Notes under the pieces: generated by a model
What the model saw: only the letters and a program-made list of their open reading frames with translations
Told to the model about the DNA's origin: nothing
Databases searched by the model: none
Program-made: the position numbers and the translations under genes
Source of the DNA: Hymenobacter terrenus
Lineage (GTDB): Bacteria > Bacteroidota > Bacteroidia > Cytophagales > Hymenobacteraceae
Direction: 5' to 3'
Assembly: GCF_000972495.1 (NCBI RefSeq)
Contig: NZ_LATM01000008.1
Location: 124,293 to 188,292, forward strand
DNA: 64,000 nt
Shown here: piece after piece, positions 17,813-27,157 of the stretch
How the letters are laid out: each line of letters begins with the position of its first letter
How positions within the stretch are numbered: the first letter of the stretch is position 1

Positions 17813-20800
17813 TTACTCCTTCTCGAACTTTTGCACGACGCGGCCGGTGGCAGTTTGTAATTCGAGGAAGTAAAGGCCGGGGATAAGGGTGTCAATTGCC
17901 AAGGTGGCGGTGCCGGGTTCGATAGTTCCGTGCAGTAGGGGCTGGCCCAACTGGTTGATTACGCGGTAGGGCGTGGCCGTCTCGGCCAGGAAATTGATGC
18001 TGCTGCGGGCTGGGTTAGGGTAAAGTAACACCTTAACTGTGCTGCCATTGTCTGCTACCGTCGCCACGGGCGAGTAGGCTACGGTGCCGTCGCGGTCTAC
18101 CTGCTGCAGGCGGTAGTAGAGCTTAGCGGCGGGAGCTGCTTTATCGAGGGAAGAATAGACGGTGGGCTGCGTGCTGCTGCCCTGGGCTGCGACTGTAGCT
18201 ACGGTGGTGAATTTACGGCCATCGAAGCTGCGCTGCACGTCGAAATGGGCGCTGTTTTTCTCGCTGGCGGTAGTCCACTTCACGGCCACTATATTACCAT
18301 CCTGGCGCTGGGCGCTGAAGCTGGTGAGTTGCACGGGCAGTGGGTTGACGGCCCCACCGAAGATGTTGTTGCTATTAGTAGCGCCCAGGGTAAACTCAAA
18401 AAAGGTGACGAAAGGATTGAGTGGTGCCGAAATGAGTGAGCCACTGACGGGCGCCCCCCCGGCGCCGGTGCCGGCTTGGGTGCCAGGGCCATTACCGCTG
18501 CGAGATAAGTTGCGCCACGAATCGGAAGCACTACTGCGGTTAGCCACCACTAGGCCCGCGTCGGCGGGGTTGTTCACAAGGTCATCGGGGCCAAAGCTCA
18601 GCGTTACGGTGCCGCCGAAGCCTGAAGGCGCAACCCCACCCAAGGGCTGCAGGCTGAAGAAGCGGCGGGATGAAACGCGCAGCAAGTCGGTACCACTTGG
18701 GTCGCCGGTAGTCAGGTTTTGGGCCGGGGGCGTATCAAACTGCTCGGCCACGTAAGTTGTAGCGCTGCCCGATGTAATATCAAGCGTGAGAGGCCGGTAA
18801 GCGGTGCCTTTGCCTACTGGGAATAGAAGGCCGGCAACGGCTCCACCCACTGAGGTGCGAGCGACCGGACCATTCACGAAGCTGGTGCTACTGCCACCAC
18901 TGATGGTGGCGTAGCCAGATGGATTAGTAGAGACAGTGAGCAGATTGACCATGCTGGTGGTGAGTACGCCGCTGGTCAGCTGCAGTTCCCGTTTCACGGT
19001 GAGGGGCCGGAGCAGCGTTACACCGGTGGGGTTGTTGAGTTGCAGGCGGCCGTTATCGCCGAACGTGACAGCAGCGCTACCAGCCGTCCCACCAATGCTT
19101 TGGGCCGTGGTGCCGTTAAACTGCAAAGGTGGCGTAGTAGTACTGCTTGGCGAGAAGGTAAACGTTGCACTACCATTCACCAGCAGATTACCTTGGATGG
19201 TGTAGCCGGTATTGCTAGCCGAAGGCGCGCCTGGATTGTACAACAAACTGCTGCTGCCACTCACTTGCACATTGCCCGCGATATTTACCCCGCCAGTCAA
19301 GTTTAGGGTAACCGCGCCCTGATCGATGAGCAAGTTGCCCAGGATAACCAGTGGGCTGCCACCGGTTGCGGTAAAATTACTCGTCGAATTGTACTCAAAA
19401 ATGCCATACGTACGGCCGCTTAAAGCTGGTTGGCCCGTGATGGCGTTGAACAAGTAGCGGCTCTGTGGCTCAAAAGTCACGAAAGAACTCGGTTCCGGTA
19501 GGCCGAATGGATTGCTGCCGCCACTGTGCTCGTAGGTAGCTCCATTGCGAAACACAACCGATAAGGGCGAGCCCGCAGTACCGGTAGTAGTCCCAAACGC
19601 CGAGCTATTGGGGGAGCCATCGAACTGCGGCGCAGCCTGAAAACGGGCCCCCGAGCGGAACTCAATGGCATTGCTGTTGGCTGCGGCGCTGATGAGGCTG
19701 TGTCGCCCACTAGCACTGGCATTGCCACCGAAGATGAGGGTTCCGCTGATGACGGCAGTTTCAGCGCTGGCTAGGCTGATGGTAAGCCCCTGACTGGCTG
19801 TCACGTCAGTGTTGGTCACGGTCAGGGAGGAGGTGGCGTCTATTACAAAGTCGTCGCCAAAGGCATTGCCGTCTAGGGTCAGGGTGCGGGTGGCGTCGGT
19901 GCCAAAAGTCACGGTGACACCGTTGCGGAAGATGAGCTGCCTGATAGTTTCGGCAGTCGCGTAATTCAAAGAGGCCGTGGTGACAGCAGGGGTCCCAAGA
20001 GCCGCGTCGAATACCAGCACGTCGGTGGGGGCGGGCAGAACGCGGGTGGGTGTCCAGCTGGTGGCGGCGGCATAGCTCGTGCCCGACCCATTCCAAACGT
20101 AGGTAGTCGGGCCGGCGGGCAGCGTGGTAAATGCATCGTTGCCGGGGCTGGAGGTCAGGTAGTTTTCCAGGCCCGACGCGGCATTATCGTTGTAGGCATA
20201 GGCTTCGGCGGTGTAGCCAGTGCTGCCCGCTAGGCCGGTGACAGTAACGGTAGAGGTGCTACCATCAGCCACTACTACAAAGTTGCTAACGCCCGTGGTG
20301 GGGTTGGTGCCGGTGGTAGTGCCATAGGCTGTATTGGCCGAATAGGTAATCCCATCCGTGGGAGCTACTGCTGTGGTGGCGGTGGGCCGCAGCACCACGA
20401 GGCGCTTGACACCGTTGCCACCACTCAGTGTCAGCAGCACGGAGCTAGCCGTGACCGAAGTGGCCGTGACCGTAGGCTGCACAGTGGGCTCGGGCGCTAA
20501 TGGCAGGCTGGTTGCCGTACCGAATAGGCTCACGTCATCGACGCTGTAAGTGCCACCACCAGAAGTGGCATCGTAAGCATAAATGCGGAAGGTAATGCCC
20601 GCTAGAGCGGAAACGTTGCTGAATCCGGCGCCTGACAAAGCAATGGTTGTGGGCGCATTGGCTGTGGTTCCCGTGACGGCTCCTGTCAGTAAAGGAGCGG
20701 CGTAGCCATCGGCGCTCGACCGTACTTCAAAGGCCGTAGGTCCTGTGCCGGAACGCTGGTTTACGAAGCTCAGCCCAGTTAGGGTCGCTTCGTAGCCACT

Positions 20801-22387
20801 GTTGGGGGTGAGGCTAAAAGAGACGTATTTTCCAAGGTCTACTGCGGTAGAAACAGGCCAGTCCCTTGAGTTAAATCGACCACCACCCGCATTAGGATTC
20901 ACTCCAACTCGGGCGAAGGAAGTTCCTACAACATTAGCATCCTGAGTAGAAGGACTGGCACCCGAAGTAAAGTTATAGACCAACAAGGTCGGAGGGGCCG
21001 TTACAGTCAGCGCGTTTGTAGAGTTCGAACCCGTGGCTGCGGGGCTGCTGGCATTTACCCGAATTCGGTAAGTAGCACCGAGTGCGGTAGTGGTAGGGAT
21101 AGTAACGGTGAGTGAGCTGCTGCCCGAAGCCGTGGTAGCCAACACCGTGGTCCCGCTGGTGAAACTCCCTGCCGCGTTGGAGAGCAGGGCCGTGAAGATA
21201 TTGGTAGGGTCAAAGGTGCCGGTAGTGCTGTAGGCTACCGTGACATCGTTGCCAGCTACGATGGTAGCAGGCGAAATAGTGCCCGTGGTGATAACAGGCA
21301 ACGGGGCAGTGACGTTAACCCGAACTTCGTTGCTGGTGACCGGGCCGCAGCTGGCAAACGTGGTTTTTACAACTACGTAGTAAGTACCAACGGTGGCAAA
21401 ATTGGGGATGTAGGAGGTGGCAGTTATGCCGGTAGCGGTAGGGTGAGAGCCTGAAGCAGTGCCGTAGAACCACTCCCGGCCGGTCACGTTCGCGGCGGGG
21501 GCGTCGGTAGCGATTAGGGTGGTGCCGTTGGTGTTGATTAGGATATTCTGAACGGCAGTTGGTGCAATAGCAACATTGTTTACTGTTACGGCTTGGTCGC
21601 CAGTCCCCGTTACGCTAGCAGCATTTATGCGGAGCGCATATCCGCTACCACCAGCTATAGTAGCTGGAATAGCCGCCGGAAAAGTCCCGGTACCGCCGCT
21701 AAAAGTTGCGGTGCCAGCAAGTGGCGTGGTACCGCTGGCAAAGCTGCCCGAAGCATTAGACAGCACCGCTGTTATTCCGCTAGGGCTCCCTGTGTAGCTG
21801 AAATTAACGGTTGTGATACTACCAGCGCACACAGTAGCTGGAGCAATCCCCGTAGCCATGATAGTGGCAGAGGATGCCGAAGCAACCAGTTTAAGATTTT
21901 GTAGTCTGACGCCACGTCCTGTAGCGCCATCATTAGAAATTCGAAGGCGTACTTGGTTGCTTATACCTGATAAGGGGATGCTTGTGGTTGTAACGTAAGG
22001 GCTAGCAGCAGTAGGCGTGGCAGAAGTAGCAGTTTGAGTATAGCTAGCACCTCCGTTAAATGAGATTTCAATGTTAGCCGGATTATTTCCTCCTGTTCCG
22101 AATGTGGCTACATCGACCGTAAAGGTTGCCGATGAGAACGATGACAAGTCGTAATCGGAAGTCGTAATAATGTCAGTCGGGTTAGTTTCAAGAAGATAAT
22201 AGCTGTCTTTATCAATAGGTTGAGCTATATTGTTATTATCCCCTGTCCAGCCTGTAGGCAACGAGCCGCCACCAGGCAAATTAAAAATCGTCGTCTGTCC
22301 CCACCCAAGCAGAGGCAACAGTAATATCAGCAGCAACGCCGTGCTACGACTGACTGTGGTGGAAAAACGGGTAATAAGGGATGACAT
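17813..22387 (-). CDS. Large T9SS-exported surface protein with type A sorting domain
   Basis: 1524 residues. The signal peptide is in the first ~30 residues (STALLLILLLPLLGWGQ). The N-terminal domain (about 30-170) resembles a jelly-roll adhesive or carbohydrate-binding fold. It is followed by several Ig-like/Fn3-like units (about 170-480 and 640-770) and a long Ser/Thr/Gly-rich beta-solenoid-like stretch (about 790-1250). The last ~80 residues are a T9SS type A sorting domain beginning VKVLLYPNPARSSINF and ending in a basic GRVVQKFEKE. No catalytic motif was seen, so a structural or adhesin role is most likely. It converges on iscA. Confidence 0.88.
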   Translation of the reverse strand: MSSLITRFSTTVSRSTALLLILLLPLLGWGQTTIFNLPGGGSLPTGWTGDNNNIAQPIDKDSYYLLETNPTDIITTSDYDLSSFSSATFTVDVATFGTGGNNPANIEISFNGGASYTQTATSATPTAASPYVTTTSIPLSGISNQVRLRISNDGATGRGVRLQNLKLVASASSATIMATGIAPATVCAGSITTVNFSYTGSPSGITAVLSNASGSFASGTTPLAGTATFSGGTGTFPAAIPATIAGGSGYALRINAASVTGTGDQAVTVNNVAIAPTAVQNILINTNGTTLIATDAPAANVTGREWFYGTASGSHPTATGITATSYIPNFATVGTYYVVVKTTFASCGPVTSNEVRVNVTAPLPVITTGTISPATIVAGNDVTVAYSTTGTFDPTNIFTALLSNAAGSFTSGTTVLATTASGSSSLTVTIPTTTALGATYRIRVNASSPAATGSNSTNALTVTAPPTLLVYNFTSGASPSTQDANVVGTSFARVGVNPNAGGGRFNSRDWPVSTAVDLGKYVSFSLTPNSGYEATLTGLSFVNQRSGTGPTAFEVRSSADGYAAPLLTGAVTGTTANAPTTIALSGAGFSNVSALAGITFRIYAYDATSGGGTYSVDDVSLFGTATSLPLAPEPTVQPTVTATSVTASSVLLTLSGGNGVKRLVVLRPTATTAVAPTDGITYSANTAYGTTTGTNPTTGVSNFVVVADGSTSTVTVTGLAGSTGYTAEAYAYNDNAASGLENYLTSSPGNDAFTTLPAGPTTYVWNGSGTSYAAATSWTPTRVLPAPTDVLVFDAALGTPAVTTASLNYATAETIRQLIFRNGVTVTFGTDATRTLTLDGNAFGDDFVIDATSSLTVTNTDVTASQGLTISLASAETAVISGTLIFGGNASASGRHSLISAAANSNAIEFRSGARFQAAPQFDGSPNSSAFGTTTGTAGSPLSVVFRNGATYEHSGGSNPFGLPEPSSFVTFEPQSRYLFNAITGQPALSGRTYGIFEYNSTSNFTATGGSPLVILGNLLIDQGAVTLNLTGGVNIAGNVQVSGSSSLLYNPGAPSASNTGYTIQGNLLVNGSATFTFSPSSTTTPPLQFNGTTAQSIGGTAGSAAVTFGDNGRLQLNNPTGVTLLRPLTVKRELQLTSGVLTTSMVNLLTVSTNPSGYATISGGSSTSFVNGPVARTSVGGAVAGLLFPVGKGTAYRPLTLDITSGSATTYVAEQFDTPPAQNLTTGDPSGTDLLRVSSRRFFSLQPLGGVAPSGFGGTVTLSFGPDDLVNNPADAGLVVANRSSASDSWRNLSRSGNGPGTQAGTGAGGAPVSGSLISAPLNPFVTFFEFTLGATNSNNIFGGAVNPLPVQLTSFSAQRQDGNIVAVKWTTASEKNSAHFDVQRSFDGRKFTTVATVAAQGSSTQPTVYSSLDKAAPAAKLYYRLQQVDRDGTVAYSPVATVADNGSTVKVLLYPNPARSSINFLAETATPYRVINQLGQPLLHGTIEPGTATLAIDTLIPGLYFLELQTATGRVVQKFEKE

Positions 22388-23388
22388 AAAAAACGGCTGT
22401 TAAGGGGTTTACCAAAATTGCCGTGGAGTAGACACGTCGAGTGTAAAGATATACAGAGAGTCTTGGATTCCGCCATCAAAAGGATTATTAAATCATTATA
22501 TGCCCGCACAATCTGCCTTTTGCGAATTAAACTGAAGCTTTAAATGAGAAAACAATGCTTATATAACTATTTTTTTTAAACAATTAGTTATATTTTTTCA
22601 TACACAAGAACTGGCGTGCCCCTTCTAGTAGAACCAAGTTGCTAATACATCGACTCTTTGTATAATATGAATGAGAAAAGAACCTTCCTTAAGTGAGGGC
22701 TCTTTTATAAGGCGAGTTCAATCTCGTTAGTCCTTCTTGAAAAATGGCTACCTACTAGCCGTACTGATGCGAAGCTTCAAAAAGAAGATGCTCGTTTCAT
22801 CAATAGCGCGCGGGATGGGTTTGGCACTGCACAAACACTGGTTGGGGGACGCCTTCATCGCGGCAAAACCGAATAGCGAATGGCTGTGGCACTAATGCTA
22901 CCTGATAATCTCCCGACCTTTGATGAGCAGTGAATGGCGCATTCCAAGTATGGCGTAACAGAAAGCCAGGGTACCCTGGCGGACAGAAGTTTAGAGCAGA
23001 AACACCGATAGGAAGAAGCAGGCACTAACCTAGTTACCAGCCAAATAGTCCTGGCCTACACATCAAAAAGAAATATTGTGCCTGCCATTCCGCACCGACG
23101 GCCGAACTGGACGCTGCTGCCAGCGGCGACAAACCGCTGGGTGGATGGCCACGGCCAGGGAGCGAAACCGGCTAAGAATGACAGGACTTAATAATGAATT
23201 AGAGGGCGAACAGCATCTGCGACGTCGAAGCTAGCCGTATTGTATCGCGGAGGAAACCATAGGCCTGAAAACCGGAGTATTACTCTGCTTACCAGACCAC
23301 TGTTTACAATATACTGGACAGAAAGAGCGTGGTGCTGGCATACTAACCAATATTCCGAATACTTCGACCGAAAGCCGACTTTCATCCA
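22388..23388. other. About 1-kb gap with no credible gene
   Basis: The half next to the T9SS gene is AT-rich and should contain its promoter. A hairpin with a T run lies at 22676-22706. The second half (about 22720-23388) has mixed composition and short interrupted frames only. It may be decayed coding sequence, but I could not identify what it came from. Confidence 0.5.
22676..22706 (+). terminator. Possible hairpin terminator in the gene-poor gap
   Basis: AAAAGAACCTTC pairs with GAGGGCTCTTTT with one mismatch and one wobble. The T run follows on the plus strand, but no plus-strand gene precedes it, which fits a decayed neighbour. Confidence 0.35.
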
Positions 23389-24660
23389 CTACTTCTGTCT
23401 ACTGGCTGAGTTGACGGCTATGGACTGTGCAGGCTGCAGCAACGCCGTTTTGGGCACGTCGGTTGGAATAGGTACCAGAGCGCGAATCACGTCTTCGGTG
23501 AGGGCGCATTGACGATGGTGCGAGTAGTGCCAACACTCCCGCTGGGCACGCTCCACTCGCTGCCGGGTGGCGGCAGGCTCGTCGAAGGTGAGGCGCACGG
23601 CCTGGGCGCAGGCGGCTACGTCGCGCAGCGGATAGAGCAGGCCCGTTTGGTCGTGCTGCACCAGCTCCACGGTGCCGCCGGAGGCAGATGCCACCACCGG
23701 CACCCCGGAGGCCAGGGCTTCGAGGGTGACCATGCCATACGTTTCGTTTTCGGAGGCTAATACAAAGACGTCGATGGCTTGGTAGAATAGGGCGGGGTCA
23801 GCCCGGAAGCCCCGAAAATGAACGTGCTTTTCCAAGCCCAGCCGGGCCACTTGCGTTTGCAGCTGGTGCAGGTAAGCCTCACCCTCGTTACGAGTGGGTT
23901 CGCCCATAATAACGAGGCTCCAGTAGTCCTCATCGTGGCCAGCCTGGCGGCGCAGATGATGCAGCACGTCAATCACGAAATCCTGGCCCTTGCCATCGTC
24001 GAAGCGGCCCAGAATGCCCAATAGCCGGCTATGCAGCGGCAGGTCCAACTCCTGACGGGCCTCGGTGGCAGTATGAGTAGGCGACGTAAATTGCTCCAGG
24101 GGCAGGCCCAGCGGCACCACATGAAGGCGGCTGACATCGAAATGGGTGAGGCGGGCCACCTCACTCCCCAGGCCGGGCAAGGGCGTCAGCCAGGCATCTA
24201 TCAGGCGGAAGCGCAGCGTATGCACGAAGCTGCGCTTGGGACGCCCCAGCTGCATGTGCTGCTGGTAGATAATTCGGAGCCGGCCGCCCATCAGGCCCTT
24301 CACCAGAGTAGCCAGAGGCAGGTCTTTGTTTTGCGTCACGACCAAGACCTCAATGTGCAGGCGCTCCAGTTGCTGCTTCAGCGTCCAGGCAGTGAGCGGC
24401 AAGGCCAAGCCACGGCGCACTACCAAGGTTTCGAAGGGCACAGACCGGTCTTTGGCCCACTGGACCAGCGGCGTGGCGGGTGGCGCGAAAAACGTGACAC
24501 GCCACCCCCGTTCCTGCATCCAATTCGCAAATTTGAGACTATTCAACTCAAGCCCGCCCAGGCTGCTGGAAAGACACAGCACCCCTAGTTGCAGAGAGGC
24601 AGAGGAATTGTCCTGCTCACGCGGGAGTATGGCGCCCCCAGAGGTTGTCAAATTGCTCAT
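23389..24660 (-). CDS. Family 4 glycosyltransferase (GT-B fold)
   Basis: 423 residues. The N-terminal half has the acceptor-side motif LGVLCLSSSLGGLELNSLK. The C-terminal half has the nucleotide-sugar site: LLGILGRFDDGKGQDFVI, then DVFVLASENETYGMVTLEAL with the E(x7)E-type motif, and GVPVVASASGGTVELV. It would transfer a sugar from a nucleotide donor in polysaccharide or glycolipid synthesis. It stands alone, so its pathway cannot be told. The upstream gap faces a LytTR-type system in the same orientation. Confidence 0.9.
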   Translation of the reverse strand: MSNLTTSGGAILPREQDNSSASLQLGVLCLSSSLGGLELNSLKFANWMQERGWRVTFFAPPATPLVQWAKDRSVPFETLVVRRGLALPLTAWTLKQQLERLHIEVLVVTQNKDLPLATLVKGLMGGRLRIIYQQHMQLGRPKRSFVHTLRFRLIDAWLTPLPGLGSEVARLTHFDVSRLHVVPLGLPLEQFTSPTHTATEARQELDLPLHSRLLGILGRFDDGKGQDFVIDVLHHLRRQAGHDEDYWSLVIMGEPTRNEGEAYLHQLQTQVARLGLEKHVHFRGFRADPALFYQAIDVFVLASENETYGMVTLEALASGVPVVASASGGTVELVQHDQTGLLYPLRDVAACAQAVRLTFDEPAATRQRVERAQRECWHYSHHRQCALTEDVIRALVPIPTDVPKTALLQPAQSIAVNSASRQK

Positions 24661-24896
24661 AGGTAAATAAGAAGCAGGTAGGAAGTAGGCACCCAGATAC
24701 CCTGCAATACAGGAGGCGGGTAAGAATGGGTGGCGAATAATACCGTAAGACGGACTACTTTAGACAATGATTTACCGAGCAACAAGGTTTGAAACCGGCA
24801 GTTGGCCGGGCTAAACATAGTGAAGATTGGCTACTAACTAGAATTGAGGCCGGCTGGGCTATATATAATAGCGCGCAAAGAAAGGTGAGAGCGAGG

Positions 24897-25649
24897 TCAG
24901 GTCCAGCGGCTGAGGAACTGCAGAAAGGCGTCTTTGTACTGGTCGCCCACTGGAATGGTGACGGCCCCAATCTGCACGGTGAGGCGGCGCACAGCCTCAA
25001 TTTTATCGAGCGCTACGATGAATGAGCGGTGAATGCGCATGAACCGCCGGGTGGGCAGTCGCTCTTCCATAGCCTTGAGGCTCATGAGGGATAGCAGGGC
25101 CCGCGGCGTACTTTTCAAGTGCACTTTCACGTAATCTTTGAGGCCTTCTACATACAGAATATCGTTGAGAGCTACGCGGACTAGCTGATATTCAGCTTTC
25201 AGGAAGAGGTATTCCTCTTCTTCGGGACCAGCGGGAGCGGGGGTACTGGCGTGGTGCGAGGTGAGCTCGGCGTAGGTGCGGGCCTTACTGGCGGCTCGCA
25301 AAAACTCTTCATAGTTAAAGGGCTTAACCAGATAATCGATGGCATCGACGCGGTACCCATCGAGGGCGTATTGGCTGAAAGCGGTGGTGAAGATGACCCG
25401 CGGACCGGTGGGCCCCAGCACGCGGGCCAGTTCCAGGCCGTTGAGCTCCTGCATCTGAATATCAAGGAAGGCCAAATCGACGGTTCCGGGGTGCTCGTGC
25501 AGGTACTTCAGGGCTTCGACGGCGCTTCCGAACCGCCCTACTAACTCCAGAAAGGGCGTTTTCTGGACGAACGAGGCGACCAAGCCCAGGGCCAGCGGTT
25601 CGTCATCAACAGCAATGGTTTTGAGAGGCGGCAAAGCAGTGCTGCTCAT
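24897..25649 (-). CDS. LytTR-type response regulator
   Basis: 250 residues. A receiver domain (about 8-125) has DDEPLA, the phospho-acceptor in LAFLDIQM, T in VIFTTAFS and K in DYLVKPF. It is followed by a LytTR DNA-binding domain (about 148-245; DILYVEGLKDYVKVHL, MRIHRSFIVALDKIEAV). It overlaps the upstream kinase gene by four bases (25646-25649), so the two are translationally coupled. The target genes are not evident here. Confidence 0.94.
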   Translation of the reverse strand: MSSTALPPLKTIAVDDEPLALGLVASFVQKTPFLELVGRFGSAVEALKYLHEHPGTVDLAFLDIQMQELNGLELARVLGPTGPRVIFTTAFSQYALDGYRVDAIDYLVKPFNYEEFLRAASKARTYAELTSHHASTPAPAGPEEEEYLFLKAEYQLVRVALNDILYVEGLKDYVKVHLKSTPRALLSLMSLKAMEERLPTRRFMRIHRSFIVALDKIEAVRRLTVQIGAVTIPVGDQYKDAFLQFLSRWT

Positions 25650-26722
25650 GCGATGTGCAAGGTTAAGTGAACCCGAAACTCGTTGGCGGGCGTGTGGTCT
25701 TCGACCAATAGACTGAACTGGCCGGGGTAGAGCAAATCGAGGCGGCGACGCGTGTTGGCGAGGCCGATACCGTTGCTACCGGCCAAGTCGGTAGAGGGCA
25801 GCGCCAAGCGGGTGTTGCGCACTTCCAGCTCCACTACATCGGGGGCGGGCTGGCGCAGGGCAATAAAAATGCGGCTGGCCTCGGTGGCCGCCACGCCGTG
25901 TTTGAAGGCATTTTCGAGAAAAGGCAGCAGCAGCATAGGAGCCACGGGCACGTCGCGCACGGGCTCGGGCCGCTCGAAGGTCACAGTCACCCGCTCGTCG
26001 AGCCGCAACTGCATGAGGGTGATATAGTCTTGCACAAAGGCTATTTCCTGGCTCAGCAGCGTGTGGCCCCCGGCCGTGTCGTAGAGTACGTAGCGCATCA
26101 TGCGCGAAAGCCGGTGAATGGCGCTGCGGGCCTGCTCGCCGTCGAGCAGGGTGAGGGCGTAAATGTTGTTGAGAGTATTAAAGAAGAAATGCGGGTTGAT
26201 CTGAGCCTTGAGCACCAACAGCTCCGAACTGACGCGCTGCTGCTCCAGTGTCTGACGGATTTGGGCGTCCTTCTGCCACTTCTGCACCACTGTGATGCTC
26301 GTGCTGATGCCCAGTACGAACATGGTAGTAAGCAGACCCATAGAGTCGAATCGCACACCCGTTCGCACGAGCCGGGGCCGGCCAGCAGCAGCCTCAAAGG
26401 CCTTGTCCATGAGCACCGGTAGGTTGAGCGACATTTCCAGAAACTTGCTAAAAAGAACCACCGCCACGGTGGTGCCCACCAACGCCAGCACAAACCACTC
26501 GGTACGCCCCTGAAACAGCAGGCGCGGCACGCTCACCCGGGCCGTGAGGTAGAATGTAGTCACCCACACCGTGAACATCAGCCCCTGCTTCAGCCAGAAC
26601 TGCGGGGGCATGACGAGCCGGCCCGTGAGAGGCTGAAACAGCAAAAACGTAAGCCCGAACAGCCCCCACACCAGCACGTGAATCAGCGGGGTGAGGTAGC
26701 GGCGGGGGGTAAGGTCAGCCAT
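25646..26722 (-). CDS. LytS/YehU-type sensor histidine kinase
   Basis: Start set at 26722 (MADLTPRRYLTPLIHVLVWG). The frame to 26971 adds 83 residues that overlap an inverted repeat and lack homology. The 358-residue protein has about four membrane helices in residues 1-170. The His_kinase block follows, with LKAQINPHFFFNTLNNIYAL (phospho-accepting His), then an HATPase domain (LLLPFLENAFKHGV, NGIGLANTRRRLDLLY). Its partner is the LytTR regulator overlapping its end. The stimulus is unknown, as there is no recognisable extracellular sensor domain. Confidence 0.93.
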   Translation of the reverse strand: MADLTPRRYLTPLIHVLVWGLFGLTFLLFQPLTGRLVMPPQFWLKQGLMFTVWVTTFYLTARVSVPRLLFQGRTEWFVLALVGTTVAVVLFSKFLEMSLNLPVLMDKAFEAAAGRPRLVRTGVRFDSMGLLTTMFVLGISTSITVVQKWQKDAQIRQTLEQQRVSSELLVLKAQINPHFFFNTLNNIYALTLLDGEQARSAIHRLSRMMRYVLYDTAGGHTLLSQEIAFVQDYITLMQLRLDERVTVTFERPEPVRDVPVAPMLLLPFLENAFKHGVAATEASRIFIALRQPAPDVVELEVRNTRLALPSTDLAGSNGIGLANTRRRLDLLYPGQFSLLVEDHTPANEFRVHLTLHIA

Positions 26723-26836
26723 GGAAGGAGCAGGAATCGAAGCAAAAGTAACGGAACCCCACACCCAACTATTGGCTAAACCGACCGCCAGGAAGATTTT
26801 ATCGACGGCGAGCAGGGTTCTATCGCTAGGCAAGAG

Positions 26837-27128
26837 CCAGCGTTCCCTCCTTGCCAAGGAGGGAACGCTGGCGCGAAGCGTCAACTGGGGTGGTCGTGAG
26901 CGTTGAACGACTGGTATTAACGCGGTTGTGTATGGCGCGAGTGGGGTAACCTCACCCCCAGCCCCTCTCACAAGGAGAGCCTGACGACCTAGGCATTGAC
27001 TTTGAAACTGCTTGTGGAGCAGTTCTTCATCGTTCGGGTATGGCTCAGGTGTCGTTCAACGAATCCCCCCTGTTTCAGCTGGCGCTGAAACATCCCCTCC
27101 TTGGTAAGGAGGGAAGTTGCCACGCTGG
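26837..27128. repeat. Composite inverted-repeat element (AGGAGGG family)
   Basis: A perfect 35-bp palindrome at 26837-26871 (arms CCAGCGTTCCCTCCTTG) begins the element. GTTGAACGAC near 26902 is answered by GTCGTTCAACGA at 27051. A second CCTCCTTGGTAAGGAGGG palindrome with CACGCTGG closes it by 27128. The same order of parts recurs at 38069-38246. The pulA start lies 30 bp after it. Confidence 0.75.
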
Positions 27129-27157
27129 TTTGCCGGGCAAATCCCGAACTTGCGGCC

